Shown one piece after another: positions 10,861 through 21,440 of a stretch of 64,000 bases of DNA. How positions within the stretch are numbered: the first letter of the stretch is position 1; every line of letters starts with the position of its first letter. Source of the DNA: Rhodamnia argentea (taxonomy: Eukaryota > Streptophyta > Magnoliopsida > Myrtales > Myrtaceae); the NCBI RefSeq assembly GCF_020921035.1, contig NC_063155.1, forward strand, positions 8,789,001-8,853,000, read 5' to 3'. The position numbers and the translations under genes were made by a program. Below the pieces are notes generated by a model that saw only the letters and a program-made list of their open reading frames with translations, did no database searches and had not been told where the DNA came from.

Positions 10861-11184
10861 TATATTTCTGAAAAAGAGACTGATGAAAACTTTTTCGCGA
10901 AGGTAGGAGGGGTTTGGTTTCTGAAATCACACGGTAATTGCTTAACGGGCCATTGTTTGACCGGTTCCCTCTTGGTGTTTGGCGAGTCGCACTAGCCGTT
11001 ACCTCTCCCTTGGTGTCATGGCACCATCTGGCCGAAACCATAATCACCACAGCTCCTCCGACGTCCGAGCTGCGTCCCACTCTCGTCCTCGATAGATTCG
11101 GAAGTATCATTCGAGGTAGTGTTTCTGATCCCACTAGCAGCATCAAGCCCTCTCTTAACTAATGAAATATTCCTGGAGTTTTGT
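10861..11184. other. Unassigned sequence left of module 2
   Basis: GC content is higher than its surroundings, but no protein family is recognised in any frame. It abuts the point (11185) where similarity to base 1 of the window begins. Confidence 0.45.
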
Positions 11185-12017
11185 TGTCCGATTGAACCCA
11201 AGGATGATGTTTATTTGCCTTTTCAAAGATGCCCAAGATCACTTGCGCTGCAAATGAATCAGCCTCCCCCCTATTACTGGTCATTTACAGATCATGCAAG
11301 GAAAAAACTAAAGATTGACTCACCAACAAGCAGGTGGACTCATGAAGCAATCTCAATTTCAATATCAAGTATGGCCACAGCAAAGAGCCCGACGGTCAGT
11401 GATGACAGGTACCGATGATCGATGGGTGGGTTTCGACGGGCATGGCCCGGGATTTATGAAAATTTTAGGACGAGAGAATCGGTTATCCGGACTACGCTGC
11501 TACATTCAGCTCAAGCCTAAGTTGAAAATCGGGTTTGGCAGGCCTAATTGAGCCAGGCTGGGCTCTTAAGAATGAGAGATTCGCTGCACAAAGAAACTTA
11601 CGCTGCGTTTAATTCACTTTTGAGAGAAAACTTGGAAAAATGCAAAGGATTTTAGCCTAAAGGGTTCTCATCAAAAGCAAATGCTATCTCGTAAACTGTA
11701 ATTGAAAAGTGCATTAAGAAGTAACTTTGGCAAAAACACCGCTTGGTGGAAGCACATTGGAAAATGTCCAAACGAGAATCACGGAGTCCAACGGAACATA
11801 TAGAGTCAAAATATTAGGAATTATTGCCTCATGGCATAGTAGGTCTTTGACTGTTCCATCGGTGCAATTCAACGGCACCAACATATATTCGTCATGGCGA
11901 ATTTAAAGATCAAAGCAAAATGATACTTTCTCAAACAAAGATAGCATCAGCTAGACTTATTTTTCTCCAGCAGCAAACAAAGCGCAGGCAAGTTAAAGAG
12001 ACTGCAACCATTTATTT

Positions 12018-12434
12018 CTAGATCCCCTGGGATAGACCATCATTACATCCTCCGTCGACCGCCAGATTGTGGCCGTTGATGAATTCCGCCTCTTCGGACG
12101 CGAGGAAAACCACGGCGTCGGCCACATGCTTCGCTTTCAGCACTCCTTTCAAGCATGACCTGGATTCGAACATCCTCTCGCCTTCCTCCTTGCTCACGCC
12201 GAGCGCTCCACGGAGCAATGGAGTGGCGATCGCTCCAGGGGAGACACAGTTCACCCGTATACCATAGGCTCCGAGTTGCTTGCTCGCTGACCTCGCCAGA
12301 CCCAGCACGGCGTGCTTAGACATCACGTAGTTCCATCGGTCGAAAGGTCGTATGGACAAGATTTGCCTCCACCCGTTTCCTATCCTTGGACTTTTGATTA
12401 TTGCGAGGAGAACAAAGCAAACCAATGGCATCAA
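12018..12434 (-). pseudogene. 5'-truncated SDR fragment, D type, copy 2 (chimeric ORF)
   Basis: The C-terminal 100 or so codons match SDR gene D from MSKHAVLGL to the stop. Upstream of the shared break (about 12332) the frame stays open into unrelated sequence and gives a chimeric ORF of 138 codons. That ORF has a hydrophobic first stretch (MMPLVCFVLLAII). The Rossmann fold and catalytic serine are missing, so dehydrogenase activity is not expected. I treat it as a fragment and not as a proven gene. Confidence 0.7.
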
Positions 12435-12867
12435 AAGTCAGATGATGATGTTCATTTGTCATTTCAAAGATGCGTATGGTCACCGGCGCTACGAATGATT
12501 TAGCATAACCTAATGATTACTCCGTCATTCACAGCTAATCTAAGAGATTTAGCTTTAGCTGGCCCCCGGCCACTCGCGGAGGCCTTCGCTGGCAAAGTTA
12601 AGATTTTTGTCGATATTTTCAGAATTATGAAAATTGAATAAGGGCCAAGTTGAAAAAAAAAAAAAAACGAACTAAACACCATTTGCTTTTGTTTAAGAGT
12701 GACTTTATACCTCCAAAGCCCCTTGAGAATGTTGAACTAAATACGCACATAATTATTTTTCACTTTAAGACTCGCCTTACAAAATGGGATAATGACACAC
12801 ATATTCTTTGAACATTAGCTCAATAGTTATTCAATGTTGTCTATAAACTTTAGTGAACTTTTAAGGT

Positions 12868-12990
12868 CAAGTTGCTTGCTCGCCGACCTCACCAAAACCC
12901 GGCATGGCATGCTTAGACATTGTGTAGTCAAAGTAATTCTCGTTTCCGATGCTGGCCCCGATTCTCGCCGTGCTGAGATTACAGAGTCTC
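12868..12990 (-). pseudogene. Short SDR remnant, copy 2
   Basis: It is the equivalent of 1668-1780, with the same broken minus-strand similarity around the YTMSK region and SASKQL. It carries its own point differences. Confidence 0.6.
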
Positions 12991-13428
12991 GTTCTACGTT
13001 TTTCTAACAAGACTATATTGCAGAAAGTAAATTGCTCGTTCATCTACTGATCGAACCGGACATAAAACACACGAGATCTGCAGTTCTGCACCATACCTAA
13101 ACTTGTATCGTCTAAGAACGACCTCATATCGATGATACGGCACGGGTAATGCGTGCGTGCATCGGGTCTGTACTCAAACATGTAGAATTCGAGTTGTCTC
13201 GCGACATGTTATCGATGTACCTGAAGCAGATATCTACCTGATGTTTTAAGAAACATCATATGGAAAATCTCCAATTGCATAGAAATGGTGCAGTAGTTGG
13301 TTAACATGAACTTATTGCTTTAGTTTCTGTCTATTTCGATCACGAGAACATTGTCCACGTTACAGTAATATTTCTCTGTGCCAAAGCAGAAAATATAGCA
13401 TCCATAGAAACTCGGATGCAGGAGCCGG

Positions 13429-14205
13429 CTACTGCGTGTTAGGCCCTCCGTCGATGATGAGGTTGTGGCCGGTCACGAATTCGGAATCCTCAGAAGCAAG
13501 AAACACCACGGCATCGGCCACGTGCTTCGCCTTCAAAACCCCTTTCAAGCTCGAGGTCGGCTCGAACAGCCTCTCGATTTCCTCTTTGCTCCGGCCGAGG
13601 TAGTTGGATACCATTGGTGTCGCGACCCATCCCGGAGACACGCAGTTCACGCGTATGCCGTGCGCTCCGAGTTGCTTGCTCGCCGACCTCACCAAGCCCA
13701 GCACCGCATGCTTAGACATGGTGTAGTCCATGTACTCCTCGCTCCCGGTGGTCGCCCAGATGCTCGCCGTGCAAATTATGCTTCCCCCTGTGTCCTTATC
13801 GACCATCGCACGGGCCCCGTGCTTCACGCACAATGCCATGCCTTTGACGTTAACGGCAAAAAGGCGCTCGAAGGCCGACACGTCGAAATCGAGAATGTCT
13901 TGTTTGACAGAACTGCACACTCCCGCATTGCTGAACATGATGTCCAGCTTACCATACAATTGAAGGGTCGACTGTACTAAGGACATCACCTGTTGCTCGT
14001 CCGCGACATCGCAGCGAACGTAGGTGCAGGAGTGGGAGCCGATCGATTCCACGAGGTCTCGGCCTTTCTCATCCTGGATGTCAGCAATCACGACTTTCGC
14101 ACCGTGACTGGAGAAGCATCGGGCGGTTTCCTCGCCGATGCCACTCGCGCCGCCGGTTACTATGGCTACTTTGCCCTGTAGCCTTTTCAAGGCAGAGCTC
14201 ATCAT
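13429..14205 (-). CDS. Single-exon short-chain dehydrogenase/reductase, copy B
   Basis: The gene encodes 258 aa with no intron and is about 95% identical in protein to copy A by eye. All expected SDR elements are present: TGGASGIG at 17-24, Asp42, NAG at 93-95, Ser148 and YTMSK with Tyr161 and Lys165. The differences from copy A include Val149-Val150 to Ile-Trp, just after the catalytic serine, and Gly193 to Trp in the loop after the PG motif. Those loops line the substrate pocket in this family, so the two copies may differ in substrate. The role is NAD-dependent oxidation of a small alcohol. The true substrate is unknown. The upstream TATA-like box is kept at 14318-14327. Confidence 0.88.
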   Translation of the reverse strand: MMSSALKRLQGKVAIVTGGASGIGEETARCFSSHGAKVVIADIQDEKGRDLVESIGSHSCTYVRCDVADEQQVMSLVQSTLQLYGKLDIMFSNAGVCSSVKQDILDFDVSAFERLFAVNVKGMALCVKHGARAMVDKDTGGSIICTASIWATTGSEEYMDYTMSKHAVLGLVRSASKQLGAHGIRVNCVSPGWVATPMVSNYLGRSKEEIERLFEPTSSLKGVLKAKHVADAVVFLASEDSEFVTGHNLIIDGGPNTQ

Positions 14206-14317
14206 CCCTTTCCGTATGCAACGTCGGAAATGATCACTTGCCGAATGCTGCTCTTATTCAGATGAAATTATTAATGATCACTTTCAGATATGATGCCGAG
14301 GGAAAACAGAACTCCAG

Positions 14318-14327
14318 TTATATAATA
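14318..14327 (-). promoter_or_regulatory. TATA-like box of SDR copy B
   Basis: The minus strand carries the same TATTATATAA box as copy A, about 115 bp upstream of the start codon. Confidence 0.5.
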
Positions 14328-14749
14328 GGCTAGCAATGCTTGTCCAACGAGATTTTTTGTGTTTTGTCAAACTTGGGATAGTTATTCAAACGTAAGAATT
14401 TTCAAGTTCAAACGTAAGAATTATGAATTTTCAATGGTTGCTTCCTTACCTTTTATGAAGCATCGATGTTGACTGTACACCTGACGAAACATGAGGTTTT
14501 ACTTTTGAGCCTCCTTCTATCAACTTCGGTCAATGACTTCTCAGAAGATAATAATAAAAGAAGGATTAGGCTATAATGACCGGCCCACCAATTCTGACGG
14601 TGGGACGGTCAAATACTTATATCAATTCTCTTTTGGTCAAATCGGATCACTTATTGATCTGGTTTTATCATTTTGACTGCTCATTTTTTTTAGTCATAAG
14701 ATAAAATTAAAAGATAAAATTATAAGTCATTGACTTTTGGCTGATAAAT

Positions 14750-15080
14750 ATATCACGCGGACATGTGATGCATACATGTTAGGCATAGACTTTTAACTAA
14801 CAAGCATATTATGTGGATACGTGATATGTACATGTCAAACGTGGATTTCATATCATGAGGATATGTAGTGCGTACATGTTAAACGTGGATTTTAGCATAT
14901 CATGCGGATATGTGGTGCGTACACATCAAACGTGGATTTCATATTGTGCAGATATATGGTGTATACATATCTGACGTGGATTTTGGACCGACAAGTATAT
15001 CACGTGGATATATGGTGTGTACATATTAGATGTGGACTTTTAGGCGACAAGCATATTACGCGGATATATGATGTGCGTGC
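14750..15080. repeat. Minisatellite with 44-56 bp units, module 2
   Basis: It is the same array as in module 1, with about one unit more at the right end before unique sequence resumes (the GTGCGTGCTTCC region). Confidence 0.75.
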
Positions 15081-15792
15081 TTCCATCACTTTTGTCTTTA
15101 ATTGTGTGGGCCCTCTTATAATTTTATCCTCTAATTCTAGCTTACAATTAGAAAAAAGAAATTGGGCAATGAAAATAATGAAATGAGATCAACAAGTGAT
15201 CCGATTTCACCAAAAAAGAATTGTGGTCAATATTAGACCGAGTCACCGTTAGAATTGGTGGGACGATCAGCATAGCCTTTTCCAAAAAAAAAAAAAGAGG
15301 AAAAAGGACTCCCGACTTTTTTTCTTCGTATTGGCTTATTTAGTCCATCATGCCGAGAAGATCTGCACAAACTTGGGTTTTTTCTAATTTAAATTTCAAA
15401 AAAAAATATTTATGAAATTATTTTTAAAAAAAGTATTTATGGATTTGGGCCTCGCTCGGTATTGAATTGCCTTCAGAGCTCTTCGGAGGTGTATTCTATC
15501 CAATCCTAGAACTCCTAGCATAAACTGTTCTTACACCACTTCCACGGACCTAATTACTTTTTGTCCTTTATATTGCTCACTCACTATGTTGACGGAACAT
15601 ATAGAGCAAAATATTGGGAATTATTGCCTCATGGCATAGTAGGTCTTTGACTGTTCCACCGGTGCAATTCAACGGCACCAACGCATATTCGTCGTAGCGA
15701 ATTTAAAGATCAAAGCAAAATGATACTTTCTCAAACAAAGATAGCATCAGCTAGACTTATTTTTCTCCGGCAGCAAACAAAGCACAGGCAAG

Positions 15793-16131
15793 TTAAAGAG
15801 ACTGCAACTTTTTATTTCTAGATCCCCTGGGATAGACCATCATTCCATCCTCCGTCGACCGCCAGATTGTGGCCGTTGATGAATTCCGCCTCTTCGGACG
15901 CGAGGAAACGACGGCGTCAGCCACATGCTTCGCTTTCAGCACTCCTTTCAAGCATGAGCTGGACTCGAACATCCTCTCGCCTTCCTCCTTGCTCACGCCG
16001 AACGCTCGACGGAGCAATGGCGTGGCGATCCCTCCAGGGGAGACACAGTTCACCCGTATACCGTAGGCTCCGAGTTGCTTGCTCGCTGACCTCGCCAGAC
16101 CCAGCACGGCGTGCTTAGACATCACGTAGTT
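15793..16131 (-). pseudogene. 5'-truncated SDR fragment, D type, copy 3
   Basis: It matches gene D from MSKHAVLGL onward. A small length change near 15905 shifts the frame after AKHVADAVV, so the C-terminus is lost. The upstream junction is the same as in copies 1 and 2, followed by a local duplication of the GGTCGAAAGG phrase at about 16137-16170 that the other copies lack. Confidence 0.75.
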
Positions 16132-16687
16132 ACATCGGTCGAAAGGTGGGCTTTTGGAGGGGTCGAAAGGTCGTATGGACAAGATTTGCCTCCACCCGTT
16201 TTCTATCCTTGGACTTTTGATTATTGCGAGGAGGACAAAGCAAACCAATGGCATCAAAAGTCAGATGATGATGTTCATTTGTCATTTCAAAGAGGCGTAA
16301 GGTCACCGGCGCTACGAATGATTTTGCGTAACCTAATGATTACTCAGTCATTCACAGCTAATCTAAGAGATTTAGCCTTAGCTGGCCCCTGGCCACTCGC
16401 GGAGGCCTTCGCCGGCGAAGTTAAGATTTTTGTCGATATTTTCAGAATTATGAAAATTGAATAAGGGCCAAGTTGAAAAAAAAAAACGAACTAAACACCA
16501 TTTGCGTTTGTTTAAGAGGGACTTTATACCTCCAAAGCCCCCTTGAGAGTGCTGAACTAAATATGCACATAATCATTTTTCACTTTAAGACTTGCCTTGC
16601 AAAATGGGATAATGACACACATATTCTTTGAACGTTAGCTCAATAGTTATTCAATATTGTCTCTAAACTTTAGTGAACATTTAAGGT

Positions 16688-16800
16688 CAAGTTGCTTGCT
16701 CGCCGACCTCACCAAAACCCGGCACGACATGCTTAGACATTGTATACTCTAAGTAATTCTCGTTTCCGGTGCTGGCCCCGATTCTCGCTGTGTCGAGATT
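16688..16800 (-). pseudogene. Short SDR remnant, copy 3
   Basis: It is the equivalent of 1668-1780, closest to copy 1 in its single-base differences. Confidence 0.6.
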
Positions 16801-17379
16801 ACAGAGTCTCGTTCTACATTTTTCTAGCAAGACCATATTGCAGAAAGTAAATTACTTGTCCATCTACTGATCGAACCAGACATAAAACACACGAGATCCG
16901 CACTGTACCTAAACATGTATCATCTAAGAATGGCCTCATATCGGTGATACGGTACGGGTAATGCGTGCGTGCATCGGGTCTATACTCAAACATGTAGAAT
17001 TCGAGTTGTCTCGCGACATGATATCGACGCAACTGAAGCAGATTTCTACCTGATGTGTTAAGAAACACCATATGGAAAATCTCAAATTGCATAGAAATGG
17101 TGCAGTAGTTGGTTAACATGAACTTATTGCTTTAGTTTCTGTCTATTTCGATCACGAGAACATTGTCCACGTTACAGCAATATTTCTTTGTGCCAAAGCA
17201 GAAAATATAGCATCCATAGAAACTCGGATGCAGGAGCCGGCTACTGCGTCTTAAGCCCTCCGTCGATGACAAGGTTGTGGCCGGTCACGAATTTGGAATC
17301 CTCAAAAGCAAGAAACACCACGGCATCGGCCACGTGCTTCGCCTTCAAAACCCCTTTCAAGCTCGAGGTCGGCTCGAAC

Positions 17380-17748
17380 TGATGGGAGAAATCGACTGTG
17401 GGGCACTCAACAAGCACTCATAAAGGAACTTTGTTCACACAAGGAAGAGGAGACGAAAGGTGACTTTTCAATATACTGTATTCACAATCGATTCACCCAC
17501 ACTGAAATGGTTACAAGACAAGCCTTTATATAGGCATAATACAATGACTCTTCAATTACACAACTCATAAATAAAGAACAACTAAATGCATTAATCAAAA
17601 CATTGTAACTCTAAAAGACACTTGGAAAGACTACAAAGCATTAAAGGAAATTCTTGATTCATGCACTAGCGCGTGCATGCGCCTTGGGAGTCTAATGGAC
17701 TCATCGAAACCTTGGCAATACTTAATGAATTTGGTTTAATTTCCAACA
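17380..17748 (-). repeat. LTR of the Copia fossil (single, 369 bp)
   Basis: On the minus strand the LTR opens with TGTTGGAAATTAAACC directly after the purine tract and closes with a CA dinucleotide at the CGAAC duplication. No second LTR is found at the other end of the insert. Confidence 0.8.
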
Positions 17749-19416
17749 AAACTCCCCCTTAAACCAAGTTCTCTTCCGTCGATCATTCCAAGTAAACTTC
17801 TGAATTTCCGAAACACTTCGATCTTGAGAGGTTTCGTAAAAATATCTGCGACTTGATCACCGGTCTTCACATGCACAACTTCGATTTGTTTGTCGCTGAC
17901 TTGTTCTCGAATAAAATGATATCGAACATCAATATGCTTGCTCCTCTCATGAAAAACTGGATTCTTTGCCAAAGCAATGGCAGAAACATTATCAACAAAA
18001 ATTTTCGTTGCATCCTTTTGCTCCATATGGATTTCTTTTAGCAACTTTCTCAACCATATCGCATGACATACACACGATGATGCAGCAACATACTCCGCTT
18101 CACATGTCGACAGAGTAACACTGGATTGCTTCTTTGATGACCATGTAAAAGCGGTTTCACCCAGATAAAATACAAAACCCGTAGTGCTCTTTCGGTCATC
18201 GACATCTCCCCCATAGTCACTATCTGAATAACCTCCGAGTTGAAATAGTTCAGACTGATAATAATACAAGCCAAGAGAGATAGTACCTTTGATGTACCGA
18301 AGTATCCTCTTCGCTGCTTTAAGATGAGATGTCTTCGGATTCTCCATATATCGACTCACAATTCCGACACTTGTACATGATATCCGGTGCGGTACGGGTC
18401 AAATACCTCAAGCTTCCAATCAAGCTTCTATAATATGTCGAATCAACATCGATACCTTCATCGAACTTCGACGGTTTTGCACCACAATCCATAGGAGTAT
18501 TAACCTAAGTGCAATTTTTCATGTTGAATTTCTCAAGGATATTTTCAGCATATCCTTTACGGGAAATAAAAATCCCATCTGCATTTTGCTTTACTTCGAT
18601 ACCCAGAAAATAATTCATGAGACCATTATCCGGCATCTCAAACTCTTTCACCATCAACGCTTTAAAAGTGTCGATCAATCCAAAAGTATTTCCTGTGAAG
18701 ACAAGATCATCAACGTATAAACATGCCAATAAAACATCACCTTTCTCGTGCTTCAAGTAGAGAGCATGTTCGTACGGACATTGTTCGAAGCCATTCGCCT
18801 TGAAATAAGTATCGATTCTGAAGCTCCAAGCTCTTGGAGTTTGCTTAAGCCCATACAAGGCTTTCTTTAATCTCAGCACTTTGTCTTCATGACCTTTCAC
18901 AACAAACCCAAGTGGTTGTTTGACATAAATTTCTTCTTCAAGAACACCATTCGGGAATGCCGATTTGACATCCATTTGATATATGGACCATTGATTTTGA
19001 GCTGCAATGGAAATCATTAGTCGGATGGTTTCCATTCGGATGACAGGTGCAAACACCTCGTCATAGTCAATCCCGGCTTTACGCTTGTAGCCCTTTGCGA
19101 CTAGTCCGGCCTTATAACGAGTGACTTCTCCTTTCTCGTTCTTCTTGGCCTTATACACCCATTTGACATCGATCGCCTTTTTGTCCTTCGGAAGGTCTAT
19201 GAGTTCCCGTGTTTGATTCTTTTCGATGGCTTCTATTTCTTCATCCATGGCTTTTCTCCATTTTTCTTCTTTAGCAGCTTCATCGAAAATAAGTGGTTCA
19301 CAGTCTGCGAGAAGACATACAAGATGGAGTTCTTCGGTGGTTTCATAAAGTTCAGATAATCTTCTCGATCTTGGTGCTATTGGTTCATCAACACCATTTG
19401 AAGAAGTTGGCGATAA
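17380..19416 (-). mobile_element. Partial Copia LTR retrotransposon inserted in SDR copy C
   Basis: This is a fossil of the Ty1/Copia family in minus orientation. The parts present are reverse transcriptase, RNase H, a polypurine tract near 17750 and one LTR at the left. Only the 3' portion of an element is here. It is broken, with few breaks in what remains. The insert is flanked on both sides by CGAAC (17375-17379 and 19417-19421), which occurs once at the empty site in copy B. This indicates a 5-bp target duplication. It is young compared with the array, since the host halves are still open. Confidence 0.9.
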
Positions 19417-20171
19417 CGAACAGCCTCTCGATTTCCTCTTTGCTCCGGCCGAGGTGGTTGGATACCATTGGCGTCGCGACCCATCCCGGAGACACGCAGT
19501 TCACGCGTATGCCGTGCGCTCCGAGTTGCTTGCTCACCGACCTCACCAAGCCCAGCACCGCATGCTTAGACATGGTGTAGTCCATGTACTCCTCGCTCCC
19601 GGTGGTCGCCCGGATGCTCGCCGTGCAAATTATGCTTCCCCCTGTGTCCTTATCGACCATCGCACGGGCCCCGTGCTTCACGCACAACGCCATGCCTTTG
19701 ACGTTAACGGCAAAAAGGCGCTCGAAGGCCGACACGTCGAAATCGAGAATGTCTTGTTTGACAGAACTGCACACTCCCGCATTGCTGAACATGATGTCCA
19801 GCTTACCATACAATTGAAGGGTCGACTGTACTAAGGACATCACCTGTTGCTCGTCCGCGACATCGCAGCGAACGTAGGTGCAGGAGTGGGAGCCGATCGA
19901 TTCCACGAGGTCTCGGCCTTTCTCATCCTGGATGTCAGCAATCATGACTTTCGCACCGTGACTGGAGAAGCATCGGGCGGTTTCCTCACCCATGCCACTC
20001 GCGCCGCCGGTTACTATGGCTACTTTGCCCTGTAGCCTTTTCAAGGCAGAGCTCATCATCCCTTTCTGTATGCAACGTCGGAAATGATCTCTTGCCGAAT
20101 GCTGCTCTTATTCAGATGAAATTATTAATGATCACTTTCAGATATGATGCCGAGGGAAAACAGAACTCTAG

Positions 20172-20181
20172 TTATATAATA
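20172..20181 (-). promoter_or_regulatory. TATA-like box of SDR copy C
   Basis: It is identical to the boxes of copies A and B and sits about 115 bp upstream of the copy C start codon. Confidence 0.45.
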
Positions 20182-20589
20182 GGCCAGCAATGCTTGTCCA
20201 ACGAGATTTTTTGTGTTTTGTCAAACTTGGGATAATTATTCAAACGTAAGAATTTTCAAGTTCAAACGTAAGAATTATGAATTTTCAATGGTTGCTTCCT
20301 CACCTTTTATGAAGCATCGATGTTGACTGTACACCTGACGAAACAGGAGGTTTTACTTTTGAGCCTCCTTCTATCAGCTTCGGTCAATGACTTCTCAGAA
20401 GATAATAATAAAAGAAGGATTAGGCTATAATGACCGGCCCACCAATTCTGCCGCTGGGACGGTCAAATACTTATATCAATTCTCTTTTGGTCAAATCGGA
20501 TCACTTATTGATCTAGCTTTATCATTTTGACTGCTCATTTTTTTTAGTCGTAAGATAAAATTATAAGTTATTGACTATTGGCTGATAAG

Positions 20590-20915
20590 TATATCACGCG
20601 GACATGTGATACATACATGTTAGGCATAGACTTTTAACTAACAAGCATATTATGCGGATACGTGATATGTACATATCAAACGTGGATTTCATATCATGAG
20701 GATATGTAGTGCGTACATGTTAAACGTGGATTTTAGCATATCATGCGGATATGTGGTGCGTACACATCAAACGTGGATTTCATATCGTGCGGATATATGG
20801 TGTATACATATCCGACATGGATTTTGGACTGACAAGTATACCACGTGGATATATGGTGTGTAAATATTAGATGTGGACTTTTAGGCGACAAGCATATTAC
20901 GCGGATATATGATGT
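20590..20915. repeat. Minisatellite with 44-56 bp units, module 3
   Basis: It is the same array as in modules 1 and 2 and is closest to module 2 in unit number and order. Confidence 0.75.
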
Positions 20916-21440
20916 GCGTGCTTCCGTCACTTTTGTCTTTAATTGTGTGGGCCTTCTTATAATTTTATCCTCTAATTCTAGCTTAAAATTAGAAAAAAGA
21001 AATTGGGCAATGAAAATAATGAAATGAGATCAACAAGTGATCCGATTTCACCAAAAAAGAATTGTGGTCAATATTGGACCGAGTCACTGTTAGAATTGGT
21101 GGGACGATCAGCATAGCCTTTTCCACAAAAAAAAAAAAAAAAAAGAGGAAAAAGGACTCCCGACTTTTTTTCGTCGTATTGGCTTATTTAGTCCATCATG
21201 CCGAGAAGATCTGCACAAACTTGGGTTTTTTTCTAATTTAAATTTCCAAAAAAATATTTATGAAATTATTTTTAAAAAAAGTATTTATGGATTTGGACCT
21301 TGCTCGGTATTGGAATTGCCTTCAGAGCTCTTCGGAGGTGTATTCTATCCAATCCTAGAACTCCTAGCATAAAATGTCCTTACACCACTTCCACGGACCC
21401 AATTACTTTTTGTCCTTTACATTGCTCACTCACTATGTTG

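Larger units (their letters stand above)
11185..15591. repeat. SDR array module 2
   Basis: 11185-11790 matches only module 1. From 11791 the sequence matches modules 1 and 3 in order: truncated SDR, remnant, SDR gene B, minisatellite, then a 300 bp tail (15290-15591) that also ends module 3 at 21140-21440. The core repeat from 11791 to 15591 is about 3.8 kb. Confidence 0.85.
17241..20059 (-). pseudogene. SDR copy C, split by a Copia insertion
   Basis: The N-terminal part (20059 down to 19417) and the C-terminal part (17379 down to 17241) together correspond to copies A and B. They are separated by a foreign insert at 17380-19416. Both host parts remain open and retain TGGASGMG, NAG, the catalytic serine, YTMSK and the final Gly-rich tail. 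The insert therefore came late, after the module was duplicated, since copy B has the empty site. Copy C is closer to B than to A. A few changes, such as LASED to LAFED, may have built up after it was silenced. The promoter box is kept. Confidence 0.9.
15592..21440. repeat. SDR array module 3
   Basis: It starts at ACGGAACATATAGAG and ends just before the same phrase at 21441. The span is 5.85 kb, and without the 2.04 kb Copia insertion it is 3.81 kb, equal to module 2. It carries truncated SDR copy 3, remnant 3, the interrupted SDR gene C and the minisatellite. Confidence 0.85.
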
